Notes under the pieces: generated by a model
Told to the model about the DNA's origin: nothing
The model's input: the letters and a program-made list of their open reading frames with translations, nothing else
Databases searched by the model: none
Made by a program: the position numbers and the translations under genes
Source: Bisporella sp. PMI_857
Taxonomy: Eukaryota; Ascomycota; Leotiomycetes; Helotiales; Helotiaceae
Assembly (NCBI GenBank): GCA_021307315.1
Contig: JAJSPD010000085.1
Span: forward strand, 1-64,000
Length of the DNA: 64,000 nucleotides
Direction: 5' to 3'
Shown: positions 46,297-58,037 of the stretch, one piece after another
How positions within the stretch are numbered: the stretch's first letter is position 1
Layout of the letters: the number at the start of each line of letters is the position of its first letter

Positions 46297-47042
46297 GTTG
46301 AAACCTGGATGGGCAACAAAATGCTTCGCTTGATTAGACCAACAAATAAAAGCAAATAATGTGTGGAATTAAGTGGTGAGCTAGCTGTAAGTGTTTATGT
46401 TGTATTTGAAGGAATAAACATATTCAGCTGAACAAAAGTGAGGCTGAGATCCGCACCCCGCTTATACCCATGGAGCGGAGAAATAAATATCCGAGACTTG
46501 TAAACCGGTCATCGCCGAAAGACATGTTGCAAACCTGAATACTGCAAGTCAAAAATCCTACTGTTGATACGAGACTCACTTAGCAGGCTGTAGTTTCACA
46601 AAATGCGACGATGCCGCTACTAAAAGATCCGAATAGGGCTGGCAATTAAAGTTGAAGTTTGAATAAAACTTGAATCAGGTCGCATAAGTTTACACCAGAA
46701 GTATACATTTTATATGTTTCGGCTGGCGTCGATCCTTCTACCCCTCTCTGCGCCGCTTTTTTGTTCGATGTCTTAATACTCAAATCTCCGCTCCGTAGCT
46801 GGTTCGCCGATGCCACTCGAATGCGCTCAATGTATTGGTTTCTACTCTGTTCAATCGCACGGTCAACATGATGCTGTAAGTTTCTGGGTACCTTGGCTGA
46901 GAGGGCCTCGATGGTGCAATTTTCACGATCATCTCACGTTGTGCTTTGAATGAACGATGATATCTGAGTGGAGAAAGTGCTTTCCTGAGGTAATCGCTAG
47001 GTATGTAGCGTGCTCGCTGGTGTCGTTGGGCCGCGCTGCCAC
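46297..47042. other. Intergenic
   Basis: Upstream of the divergent HET gene. A minus frame (46780-47232) runs into the adjacent repeat and is judged spurious. Confidence 0.4.
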
Positions 47043-47755
47043 TTGTGGGGTTACAGTTGGGCCAGTCTAGAAAAATCTTGGCCCAGTCTAGAAATCTTAC
47101 CCTGGCATATGCCAAGCATAAAATAAGCCACGCCAAAAAGACGCGCTTCGCATTTTTTATAGCGACGCGTAAAATATAACTTTTGAACTTTGAAATAAAA
47201 ACGTTACAACTTTGTATTTCTGCGTTGCTCAATTGATTCGACTATAAAAACTACTACAAGTGAATTTGTAATTAGATGAATAAATGAGCTTAGTGTAAGT
47301 AGATTTCCACGCTAAACTTATGTTGTGCATTTGCCAAGCATAATTCTAACCAGATTTGGTTTTTCGCTTAAGTTCACCCAGTCTACTATCCCCCTCCCCT
47401 AATAATCAGTACTCCCATGGGTTAAACGAGTTTTCAAAGCTTCCTGTTGGACAGAACCCTTGCAACTGACTATTATTCCTTACAAAAACCTTGCGAAGAC
47501 CCGCAAGTAGAACTAAAAGTGGAGTTATGCCCAGCTCGAGTCCCACTTCAGCACCATTTTACTGGCTGTTATCCTAGCAGATAAAACTTATACCCATGAA
47601 ATAAATCTACACACAGGCCAATTTCAGGACAAATCAACCCATGGAAGTACTGATTATTAGGGGAGGGGGATAGTACAAATGGTTGCACAAAGAGCTGGGC
47701 CAGGCTAGAGCGTTTCTTAGCGGTTTGCCAAGGAATTTTCTAGCCTGGCCCAACT
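47043..47755 (-). mobile_element. Older TIR element hosting a nested MITE
   Basis: Left end GTTACAGTTGGGCCAGTCTA and right end ...CTGGCCCAACTGGAACCC form imperfect inverted terminal repeats of about 25-28 bp. The body 47100-47390 is the inverted copy of 2500-2775. It is interrupted by the 288-bp MITE listed separately; without it the element is about 425 bp. No coding capacity. No clear target duplication was found. Confidence 0.75.
47386..47673. mobile_element. MITE, 288 bp, with TA target duplication
   Basis: Left terminus CTATCCCCCTCCCCTAATAA and right terminus ...TTATTAGGGGAGGGGGATAG are near-perfect 38-bp inverted repeats with one mismatch. It is flanked by TA at 47384-47385 and 47674-47675. 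The related element at 2.5 kb has the uninterrupted site AGTCTACAAAT, confirming the exact insertion boundaries. No ORF. TA targeting suggests the Tc1/mariner superfamily. Confidence 0.9.
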
Positions 47756-47912
47756 GGAACCCGGAAAGATACTACCTCTCCAGCGAGGCTGTGTTCAGCT
47801 GAATCGACATAAGTGCCTCTCCCTGCTCAACAAACGACTACGCAAGTATGCCGACTCAGCTACTTGATGCCCACCAAGAACTTGTTCTTTTAGCTGTCTT
47901 GATGTTAGTAAA

Positions 47913-50900
47913 ATGATACGCTTACTTCAATACAACAACGATAGCGAGTTCTGCCTGACCACGTTCTTTGGAGATAAGATTCCCCAGAAATATGCTATAC
48001 TTTCGCATACATGGGAAGCGGAGGAGGTGACGTTTAAAGATCTGCAAGTTGGAACCGGCGCAAAGAAAGCTGGCTCTAATAAAATACGATTCTGCGGAGA
48101 ACAAGCTAAACGTGATGGCTTGCAATACTTTTGGGTGGACACATGCTGTATCGATAAGTCGAGCAGCGCTGAGCTTTCTGAGGCTATCAATTCTATGTTT
48201 CGCTGGTATCGTGGATCGACTAAATGCTACGTTTATTTATCAGATGTGCTAAAATCTGCTATTAACACTAACCGCCTGTCTTGGGAATCGGCATTTCAGA
48301 ACAGCAAATGGTTCACTCGAGGCTGGACCCTTCAAGAGCTTATTGCTCCGACATCAGTTGAATTCTACTCCAAAAAAAAAGAGTTGTTAGGCGACAAGTC
48401 AACTTTAGAACGACATATTTGCGAAATAACAGGGATTTCTGCTAAAGCTCTTCGAGGAAGCCCTTTGTTTAGTTTTAGTGTCGCCGAGCGAATGTTATGG
48501 GCAAAACAACGTAAAACTACTCGCGAAAAAGATCAAGCGTATTCATTATTTGGCATTTTTGATATTAGCATGCCAGTTATTTATGGTGAAGGAAAAGAGA
48601 AAGCAATAAAAAGGCTCCGAGAAGAGATCGACAAAGCGTCAAAAGGTAAGCCTTACTGTCGGTTGCCTACAGTGTCGGAATGCCTATCACGTAGCAAAAT
48701 GGGTAGTAGCTATTGACTACGCTCTTGCTGGTTCGATTGTGGTTCTGTTGTTCGGTTGATTCATTTGTTCTAAGCTACGGTATCGCGAGTTGGCAATTCC
48801 GGTGATCCGGTGGATCACGTGAAAATTATTTACATGCATTCCAACACTTACTTTTCTATTACTAGCAGTCATCAAGTGCCAAGGCGAATAGAGGTATTAG
48901 GAAGCTACTGACTTCGTCAGGGTTTAATCGCGAGGATTTCTCAGTTGTCTTTAGCTTTTCTAATGTTTCAAGTGTCGAACGTTTTGTAGCTAGAGAAACA
49001 GAGCTTATAGAGATGCACAAAGAATTAAGTGGCGACGGCTCTCGCCGAACAGTTGTTTTGCACGGTCTAGGCGGCATTGGCAAGACACAACTCGGTGTTG
49101 CATATGCTATGCGACATAAAGACAGCTACTCGGCGATATTTTGGCTGAATATCAAAGATGAGAATTCTCTGAAGCAAAGCTTTGCTAAGGTGGCTAGACA
49201 GATATCACGAGAACACCCTTCGAATTTTCGGCTTAGCAACGTGGATACAAATGAAAGTTTCGATAAGGTGATCAATGCTGTCAAAGCGTGGCTAAGTCGG
49301 CCAAACAACACGCGATGGCTAATGATTTTCGACAATTACAATAATGCCAAATTGCCTGGAAACATAGATCCCGCGGCCGTGGATATCCGACAATTTCTTC
49401 CAGAGTCATATCAAGGATCAATTATTATCACAACGCGGTTATCGCAAATCAGGTTTGGTCATTCTATTCAGATCCGTAAGTTTAGGGATGTTTATGATAG
49501 CCTTGAAATATTGTCAAACGCATCGAGACGTAAAGGACTAAGAAGTGGTATGAACGCTTTAAATGTTTGTACAATAGCACTAATTCAAATCCTAGATCCC
49601 GATGCTATAAAACTTGCCGAGGAGTTAGACGGACTACCTCTTGCACTCGCTACTGCTGGAGCATATCTCGATCAAGTAGCGGTAAGTTTTTCGGACTATT
49701 TGCGTTTGTACAAGCAGTCGTGGAAACAACTCCAAAAATCGAGCCCGAAACTAGACTCGTATGAGGACCGAACACTTTACTCTACATGGCAGATATCATT
49801 CGATTATGTCAAACAGCAAAATAGCCTTTCAGCTAAGCTTCTTTGCTTTTGGGCGTACTTCGATAGCCAGGATCTCTGGTTAGAACTTCTTCAGCATAGT
49901 GATTTAAACGACCCAGACTGGGTACGACAACTAGCTAACGATGAAGTAAGCTTCCACCAAGTAGTACGGGTATTAAGTAACCACGGCTTTGTGGAGGCAG
50001 ATATGTCTTCTCAAGAATTAGTTGAGTCACGAGGGTATAGCATGCATGGATGTGTCCATTCGTGGACGGTTCACGTTCTCAACCAAGCGTGGGACTACGA
50101 TTTGTCCAAGTTAGCTACGAAATTCGTCGGAGCACATGTCCCAGGAGAGCAAAATAAACGGCCGTGGTTAACGCAGCGACGACTTCTCCAACATGCAACA
50201 AGATGTTCATACATGTTTTCAAATGGCTTGATAAAAGAAGATGATATGGCTCCGATATGTCACAACCTAGGGATCCTTTACGCTGATCAAGGCAAGCTGG
50301 TCGAGGCCGAGCAGATGTTCCAGCGAGCGCTGCGAGGCGAAAAGAAGGCATGGAGTCCTGAGCATACGTCGACGCTTTCGACGGTCCACAACCTAGGGAT
50401 CCTTTACAAAAATCAAGGCGGGTTAATCAAGGCCGAGCAGATGTACCAGCGAGCGCTGCAAGGCTACGAGAACGCATGGGGTCCTGAGTACACGTTGACG
50501 CTCGACACAGTTAACAACTTAGGGAACCTTTATGCTGATCAAGGCAAACTGGTCAAGGCCGAGCAGATGTACCAGCGAGCGCTGCGAGGCAAAGAGAATG
50601 CATGGGGCCCTGAGCACACATCAACGCTCGACACAGTTAACAACTTCGGGATCCTTTACAAAAATCAAGGCAAGCTGGTCGAGGCCGAGCAGATGTACCA
50701 GCGAGCGCTCCGGGGCTACGAGAAGGCATGGGGTCCTGAACACACGTCGACGCTCGACACGGTCCACAATCTAGGGATCCTTTATGCTGACCAAGGCAAG
50801 CTGGTTAAGGCCGAGCAGATGTACCAGCGAGCGCTGCGAGGCAAAAGAAAGGCATGGGGTCCTGAGCACACATCGACGCTTTCGACGGTCCACAACCTAG

Positions 50901-51586
50901 GGAACCTTTATGCTGATCAAGCCAAACTGGTCGAAGCCGAGCAAATGTACCAGCGAGCGCTGCAAGGCTACGAAAAGGCATGTGGTTTTGAACATACGTC
51001 GACGCTTGACACAGTCAACAACTTAGGAATCCTTTACGCTGATCAAGGCAAACTGGTCAAGGCCGAGCAGATGTACCAGCGAGCGCTGCAAGGCTACCAA
51101 AAAGCATGGGGTCCTGAACATACATCGACGCTCGACACAGTTAACAATCTAGGGATCCTTTATTCTGATCAAGGCGAGCTAGTCAAGGCCGAGCAGCTGT
51201 ACCAGCGAGCACTGCGAGGCAAGGAAAAAGCATGGGGTCTTGAGCACGTGTCGACGCTCTCCACGGTCCACAACCTAGGGAACCTTTACACTGATCAAGG
51301 TAAGCTGGTTGAAGCCGAGCAAATGTACCAGCGAGCGCTGCGAGGCTACGAAAAAGCCCTTGGTACAGATAGTACCATCACTTACGTCCCAGCGCTCAAC
51401 ACATTCTGGGCTTTTGGCTCTTTTCTCGAGCTTCAAGCTGATGTAGCGAAATCCAGGACTATGTATGCAAAAGCGTCACTTGGGTATGAAAAGGTCCTTG
51501 GACCTGAACATCCCAGATCTCAGAGTTTGCGTCACAAACTTCGTGCTCTGGATGCCGTCGTGGAAAACGTGGCCCTGGAGGAGTAG
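47913..51586 (+). CDS. HET-NB-ARC-TPR NOD-like receptor
   Basis: ATG at 47913. Predicted exons 47913-48645, 48921-49547 and 49596-51586 give 1116 residues. The N-terminal HET domain shows YAILSHTW (26-33), YFWVDTCCIDKSSSAELSEA (69-88), WFTRGWTLQELIAPTS near 135 and VIYGEGKEKAIKRLREEIDK near the end of exon 1. A linker with FVARETELIEMHKELSG leads to an NB-ARC NTPase: P-loop HGLGGIGKT (about 292-300), Walker B WLMIFDNYNN near 375, RNBS-B-like IIIITTRLSQI and ELDGLPLALATAGAYL. From about residue 672 there are nine near-identical 42-residue TPRs plus a degenerate tenth. The 275-nt first intron contains a complete solo LTR. The 48-nt second intron is in frame, so its retention would not break the ORF. 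In fungal NLRs the TPRs sense a ligand and the HET domain executes cell death. All key motifs are intact. Confidence 0.9.
48673..48846 (+). mobile_element. Solo LTR, family A copy 4, inside an intron
   Basis: 174 bp from TGTCGGAATGCCTATCACG to GCATTCCAACA, matching the three other copies. It lies wholly within predicted intron 1 (48646-48920) of the NLR. Splice donor GTAAGC and acceptor CGTCAG are outside it. Flanks TACAG and CTTAC do not form a duplication. Confidence 0.8.
50262..51395 (+). repeat. Nine 126-bp tandem repeats encoding TPRs
   Basis: Units of 126 bp with the shared core GCCGAGCAGATGTACCAGCG. Differences between units cluster at a few codons (for example LVEAEQ versus LVKAEQ, and YEKAWG versus KENAWG). 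High DNA identity points to recent duplication or gene conversion within the array. Confidence 0.9.
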
Positions 51587-52703
51587 AAGAACCTGCCTGT
51601 GGACGATCGACCTGCAAGGGTACCTGTTGAACAGGCTAGGTCTAAGGATCATACCTAGCCTATTGGGGAAGTTGTGGGCATGCTTGCGCAAGATTCATAC
51701 CTACTTTTGCCTTCGATGATGAATCTACTGACGTGTGCGATACTCACGTGTGAGTATCACACCTCTATAAGTAGAGAGGTTCTCTCCTGTAGTTTATGTT
51801 CTACAACCTTCAGCAATTGACTCGTTTACCCCATACTCTCTGAAGGCCTGTGACTCTCTTCTTCTATTTCTACAGTACCGCTACACAAGCTGTTCCGAAA
51901 ACTTGCCATAAGTGTCGCGGATACGGTCCTATGAGCCTGGAAAGGTAATTACTAAGTGCTTCAATGCGAAAATACTAGACTAAGTAGACAAAGTAGAGCT
52001 CGAGAGAGCTGTCGGCCAAGTCAAGTTCCCAGGCCACAACCCACTGGTCCCAATTAAGGAACTCACGTGAACTGGCTACGTGCCAACCGTGACAATTAAT
52101 CTCAGATATGGATTTGGGATATTAGATTAACGATTTTATATCTAGTAGCGAGGATATCAATGTCAGGACAACATCGGAAGGTAGAGCACATGACTATGAC
52201 GGGCCGACCATCCTCCGGCTGCCAGCCGAGAAGGCACCCATATATTACGAAAGATCAACGCCTTTCTTTTAATTCTCTAAGGGTTAGCCTGTTCTGCTGT
52301 ATCTAGGCCAAGGGCCGCAATTTTGGCCGGCGGGAATAGATGCGCTCTTATTGGGTTATGTAAATGAGATATCTTGAAGAGCAGCAACGCGATCCCGGTT
52401 GGTAGATCAGCATTTAGCAATTACAGGATGTATTAGCCGCCTTGTAATTGTGAGTTAAATTGGACAAGGGATTAATGCAAGGGTGGGAAGCTTAGTAATT
52501 TTAGGGTTAACGTTTTCGCCGGATCCCTCTCTCTTTGAGTCACCTTCTCTATTTAACTAAGCTAAATTTTCAAAGGAATTTCGAAGGCAAAGCTGCTTGA
52601 ATAATGATTCCACGGCAACCACAGATTCCCTTAACCAGACTGACAAAACCGGCGTGGCCTTTTGGGGGACCGTCGTTATTCATAGATGTGATACTGCGCA
52701 TTT
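51587..52703. other. Intergenic with LTR-like and repeat remnants
   Basis: At 51738-51764 there is a hairpin (GATACTCA-CGTG-TGAGTATC) followed by CTCTATAAGTAGAGAGG, resembling an LTR promoter. Family B repeat copy 3 (inverted) is at about 51905-52090. No gene is supported. Confidence 0.5.
51905..52090 (-). repeat. Dispersed repeat, family B copy 3
   Basis: Inverted relative to 37680-37855. It shares CGCGGATACGGTCCTATGAG and TGCTTCAATGCGAAAATACT, then GGTCCCAATTAAGGA. Confidence 0.6.
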
Positions 52704-52778
52704 ATCAGGATAGGCTCGCTACGTTAGTGCCGGCTCCCCGTCCCAGCAACGCACTATCAGGGACTGTGAATCTCTGGC

Positions 52779-53415
52779 TCATTGTGGCAGCTGGAAGCCC
52801 CTGCCTCTTGGAAGTTCCTCTCCGTGAGTCCCTGATTCCGGTACGTCTGCGAAGGCAAATTGCCCATCCTGGCCAACTAAAGAGCATGCATGGCCTTTCG
52901 CTCTTGCTAACGAAGCGCATTTGTAGAGCTGCTTTGCCTCTCTATGCTGACCTCGCTGACCAAGTACGAATGCCGGGTCCGCCATTCTCTCCATCACACT
53001 TTCCTCTGTTTCTCCTAGCACCTTCTCTTTTCCTGCTAATGCTTCTCTTTGGAAATGTTGTGCTGCTTCGCATTGATTTCGTATCGCTAGTACTAAACCG
53101 ACTAGATAAATACATTCGAGCGTACTCGGGTAATCTTGCCCTAAGATCTTTGCCCTTCCTCCTAATGCTCTTCTGTAAAGCATCTCTGCCTCTACCTTCC
53201 TTTTCCATCCAACCGACTAGCAAACTAAAGAAACTATCTAGCATGTCTAAATGATTATCTCCTAAAATCTTTTACCTTCCGGCTGATGCCTATCAGCATA
53301 ACTTTTCGGCGTCCCCGTTCTCACCTTGCATTGAAAGTGGAAAGCCTAAGCCGCCGAGGCTAGCGAGCGTATCTAGATACCCGGATCCAAGCACCTTTTC
53401 TCTTCCCGCAAAAGC
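52779..53415 (-). pseudogene. Decayed C-terminal TPR units of the Clr5-TPR gene
   Basis: Directly past the stop at 53416 the frame reads AFAGREKVLGSGYLDTLASL, a damaged TPR unit. Further degraded units follow in shifting frames. They include KILGDNHLDMLDS near 53260, then an intact 134-codon frame 53183-52779 with ALAGKEKVLGETEESVMERM and ending HGEELPRGRGFQLPQ. This looks like the true C-terminus of the protein, now disconnected by at least one nonsense codon and two frameshifts. Confidence 0.7.
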
Positions 53416-56400
53416 CTAGCAGTACAATGGCTTTGCCGCTTCGTACTTGCGAAGGTCCTTTAACAACACTGCGAGATTGCTCACGCTTAATAGTGTGTCT
53501 GGATGCTCGGATCCAAGCACTTTCTCTCTTCCTGCAAGAGCCTGGCGGTATAATGGCTCTGCTGCCTCGTACTTGTGGAGGTCATGCAGCAACACTGCGA
53601 GATTATTCACGCTCGACAGCGTGTCTGGATTCTCGAGTCCAAGTACTTTTTCTCTTCCTGCAAGAGCCTGGCGGTACAATAGCTCTGCTGCTTCGTACTT
53701 GCGGAGGTCATGCAGTAGCGCTGCGAGATTACTTACGCTTAACAGTGTGTCTGGATGCTCGGATCCAAGCACTTTCTCTCTTCCTGTAAGAGCCTGGCGG
53801 CACAATTGCTCTGCTGCTTCGTACTTGCGGAGATCATGCAGCAACACTGCGACATTTTTCACGCTTAATAGTGCGTCTGGATGCTCGGATCCAAGCACTT
53901 TTTTTCTTCCTGCAAAAGCCTGGCGGTACAGTTTCTCTGCTGCTTCGTACTTGCGGAGGTCATGCAGTAACGCTGCGAGATTGCTTACACTCGATAGCGT
54001 GTCTGGATGCTCGGATCCAAGCACTTTTTCTCTTTTTACAAACGCCTGGCGGCACAATTTCTCTGCTGCTTCGTACTTGCGGAGGTCATGCAGCAATACT
54101 GCGACGTCATTCACGCTCGATAGCGTGTCTGGGTGCTCGGATCCAAGCATTTTTTCTTTTCCCGCGAGAGCCTGGCGGTACAATGGCTCTGCTGCTTCGT
54201 ACTTGCGAAGGTCCTTTAACAACACTGCGAGATTGCTCACGCTCGATAGCGTGTCTGGATGCTCGGCTCCGAGCACCTTTTCTCTTCCTGCGAGAGCCTG
54301 GCGGTACAATGGCTCTGCTGCTTCGTACTTGTGGAGGTCATGCAGCAACACTGCGAGATTATTCACGCTCGACAGCGTGTCTGGATGCTCGGATCCAAGG
54401 ACCTTTTCTCTCCCCGCGAGAGCTTGGCGGTGCAATTGCTCTGCTGCCTCTAAGGAATGGCTTAACTTACCAGACGCCAAAGCTAAGTCCGCGACTGAAG
54501 AAATGGTATCTGGGTGCTGGTCTCCAAGTATTCTCTGTCTCACATTCAGGATTCCCCTATAGAGTTCCACAGCATCATTCCATCGTTGTTGCTTGGTTCG
54601 CAACCATGCCAGCCTTTCAACAGACTCTAGTGTGAATGGGTGCTCTGAATCCAAAATTTTCTTCATTCCCGTAATTTCCTTGGAAATCAAAGCTTCAGCT
54701 TCCAAATGCCGGCCCTGCCCCGAGAGTAAGTACGTTAAAGAGCCCAAACTCCTCAGCGTATTTGGGTGTTCTTCGCCAAGTACCATCTTTCTCAACTCGT
54801 AAGCTTTCTTATGAAGCCTTTCAGCATTTTCCAATTTCCCTTGGCCACCGAGGATTTCAGCGATGCTGGAGATGGATGCGATCGAATCGGGGTGCCTGTC
54901 ATCACCATAAACACTTCGTCTCATCATTTGTACTTTGATGTGAATAAATTCAGCATCTTTCCACCTCCCTCGTTGGGAATGGATCCACGCTGAAAAAGTA
55001 TGAGATGCCAACGTGTCGGGGTGGTCTTCTCCAAGAGTAGACTGCCTCAGCTCCAGAATTTGGGAGAATTCTTTTTCAATAATCTTCAATCCGACTCGTT
55101 TTGAGCGAAACCATGAAAGATTCGCCATAGTTGTCAGGGTATCCGGGTGACGATCTCCCAAAACCTCCTTTCTAATATTGAGGATCTCCCGGCTCATTTG
55201 CTCAGCATCCTGATATTTTTTCTGAGAGTAGAGGATAGTGGAGAGGTCCTGCTTGCTAGATAGGGCGTGGGGATGCGTGCCCGTTAAGAGCTCTGTTCGG
55301 ATACGGATCAGCTCTCGAACAATCCTCTCCGCATCCCGGAACTGGCCAAGGCCGAAAAGACGGACAGCAAGATTATCCATTGAGCTCAAAGTTTCCAGGG
55401 GCAAGTGTTCATATCTCGCTGTTCTTGCTTGCAGAACCTGATTATCCAAGTCTCTAGCTTCGCTCCAACGTCCTTGCTGATGAAGCGTATAGGCGAGAGC
55501 TACGTAAGCCCGAAGTGTATGCTTATCTTCGAAGCCAAACTGATTCCTCCTTGTTTCGCTCACTTGAACCAATAGTTGCCTTGCTTCACTCCAGCGGTGC
55601 TGAATCCAGAATGCCTGAGCTAGGTTGTACATGTGAGTAAGAGTGACCTCGTGCTCCTCGCCAAGATGGGACCTTGCTTTCTGTACCACTTCCCGGCAAA
55701 GTTCAGTAGCCTCTTTCCATCTTCCTTGCTCCCGGTAAGTGCAACTTAGATTTCCCATGTATAGCAGAGTATATTCATCATGCTCTCCTAGGACTCGTCT
55801 CATAGTTTTGACCACATCTGATTCGATCTCTTCAGCCTCTTTCAGTCTCCCTTGACTCCATATTGCAGATGCTAGATTTCCCTTGAGCTGTAGGGTATAG
55901 ATGTGTCTTGAGCCGTATGTCTGCTCGGACAGCACGATGGTCAAGCGATCGAGCTCTTCTGCATCACTAAAGCGGCCGCACTCCCAGAGCGCATCTGCCA
56001 ATCCAACTAGTCTCTTGGGATCGTAGATTCTTTTGCCACAATGCCTTTCGTACATCTCAAGAGCACGCCGTTGGATGTTTAGCTTCCCAATCCTATCGGC
56101 TGGGCCAGGAGTCTCCAGAAGAGATGGCACATGTCTCCAGACCGATTCTGGGGTCATTGCGGCTGCAATATGTTTCTGCTTCTCGATCGCGAAACATTCT
56201 TCTGGATTAGTTTTTCCCTTTGTCCCTAACAAAATTTTCTCAGGCACAATTTCTTGAAGGTACATGCGAGTCGAAGGGCATAGGAGTACTGATTGGGGAG
56301 GCAACGGAGCACCATAAGAACTTGAAGGCTCTGCGCTGAGTTGTCCGACGGTGATCGCGTTGAAGCAGGTTGACTTCGGAGCTGTCGCTCGATTGATATT

Positions 56401-57061
56401 GCGGGATTTGGATAGGATAAAGTCCGGAGAATGGTCAGTATCTCTTAAACCATCCACGGCAGGGGATGAAGAAGTTGAGAGTATTGAATGGTGGTTCCCG
56501 GGCCGTTCGATATTATTTTGGTTGGTGGCCTCCGCTGTGCCGGTAGGCAACTTTGGGGTGAAGTAAGTTATCTGCTTTGGTGTTTCTGGTGCAGGTCAGT
56601 CAGCCTCCTATACTAGAGTGTGACGCTGTTTGATTACCTCCTGAGTATGATTCGAGAGACATCAGATGGTCTTCATCCAGCTTACCATCTGTGATGTAGC
56701 GGTTGAGCTGAGCAGTGGCATACGGTTTATTATTGTACTTGAATCCTGTGCGCTTTCCCTCCTTCTCACGTTTTCGAAGTATTCCAATCATGCGATCCTT
56801 GTGTGCGCGTTTCACACTCTTCCCCACTTGCCACTTCTGCAGTCTTTTGGTGTATTGCTTCTCACTATAGGACTACGTCAAAACGGAGTAGCAGCTTGGA
56901 GGACGGTTACCTTGCCTAGCAAAAAAGCCTTCTTGCTCCATAATTGCTCGTACCTCCCTTACAGAATGCTTCAAGTATAATTTCGATATCCTCTCACGCT
57001 GTGCCACCCAATCCAGGGGAGCATGAGCATGTTGCGTAGCAGTCGGCTGAGTGGTGGCCAT
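53416..57061 (-). CDS. Clr5-domain TPR protein, C-terminally truncated
   Basis: Predicted exons 57061-56916, 56864-56638 and 56585-53416 give 1180 residues. Residues about 14-65 form a Clr5 domain (LDWVAQRERISKLYLKHSVR, then EKQYTKRLQKW). Frame and domain continuity require intron 1 (56915-56865) to be a GC-AG intron (AG/GCAAGG...CTATAG). Intron 2 (56637-56586) is GT-AG. The large frame of exon 3 has no ATG start of its own (its first codon after the upstream stop is TTG), supporting the join. After a linker come degenerate TPR units of about 42 residues from around residue 310. Then come eight highly similar units of the type AGREKVLGSEHPDTLSSV, with NLAVLLHDLRKYEAAE, ending at TAG 53416. 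The Clr5 domain is a presumed DNA-binding module found at the N-terminus of fungal TPR/ankyrin proteins. The truncation may or may not destroy function. Confidence 0.8.
53418..54430 (-). repeat. Eight 126-bp tandem TPR-coding repeats
   Basis: Units share CTTGCGGAGGTCATGCAG and GGATGCTCGGATCCAAGCAC (plus-strand view). Unit-to-unit DNA identity is high. This array differs in sequence from the NLR array at 50262-51395, although both use a 42-residue pitch. Confidence 0.9.
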
Positions 57062-58037
57062 GGTCGTTGGTGGGGTGCTGCCAGGATTTGGAGCATGAGA
57101 AGAGAGAAGGAAGGAGGTAGAGAGAGACTGCATCCATCTTGAATAGATATAAGGTTTCTTTCACAGTGTCCGAAATAGTGAATGGGTTGGGGCTGTGGAG
57201 CGGCTCGTCATGAATTTCCCAGCACGCTACAATGTACCCCCCTGCCAGAGTAGCTCCGCAGTTGGACCGTGCAGTATCGGCAGCCAAACTAGCAGGCATC
57301 TGCCTTACGCTACGAAATACCCCACGTCCCGAACCATTGGTTGATCTTGCGTCGCGCTACAATTTATCCCCTGTCACCAGATACTTACCAGATAAATGGC
57401 TCATCGAACAACGGGATCCCCTCCTTGAATGGATGGCCACAAGCCTGCTACGTACTCTACAAATCTCCCTATTCCCTCGCGCTTCAATATCCCCCCTTGC
57501 AGCTGGTGTAGTGGGGTCGTCCGGAGAAAAACGTGGCCGTCGGAGATCCTCACTGCCTCGATGCGTAATTGGAAGCACTCTATCCGTAGCATTGTAGTAG
57601 AGCGTCGACCATCGCACTCAATTCAAAATGTCCACCAACTTGCGGACTGCTCACGCCGCGCATGCCGCCTCTGAGTTGCTTGCCTCAGATCCTCGTTTCC
57701 GGATGCCTTAATGTCAAGTTTGCAGACATCCGATGATCGCTAAGGCATTTTGTAGCGTTGCTGGCCTACTGGTTGCTTCCAAGGTTTCTGCCATCTGCCA
57801 CATTTATTATAAAGAGAGTGAGCATGGAAACATCGTCAATTCAAAGGACCCCGCCTAGAAACATATTTATTCTCAGGATTACAAACCATAGATTATCATC
57901 CAAGACGGCTTAACCAGATTTCTCATCTCCTAACGATTCTATCTAAAAGTATCTCACAACCGTGTAGTGTATTCTCGTTCTGACTACTCGCTAACTCTGA
58001 CGCTGACTTCGTCTTATATAAGACCTTATCTTGCGCC
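57062..58037. other. Intergenic
   Basis: Between the divergent Clr5-TPR gene and the small gene at 58038. The plus frame 57232-57597 starts at an ATG but shows no domain and overlaps open minus frames; not accepted. Confidence 0.4.

Noticed and set aside
46780..47232. 150-codon minus-strand ORF
   Set aside because: Half of it is the dispersed TIR element; no protein features.
53447..54635. Plus-strand ORFs of 254 and 371 codons
   Set aside because: Antisense frames of the TPR repeat array; their repetitive protein sequence simply mirrors the 126-bp DNA repeat.
57232..57597. 121-codon plus-strand ORF upstream of the Clr5 gene
   Set aside because: No domain, and overlapping minus frames of similar length are equally open.
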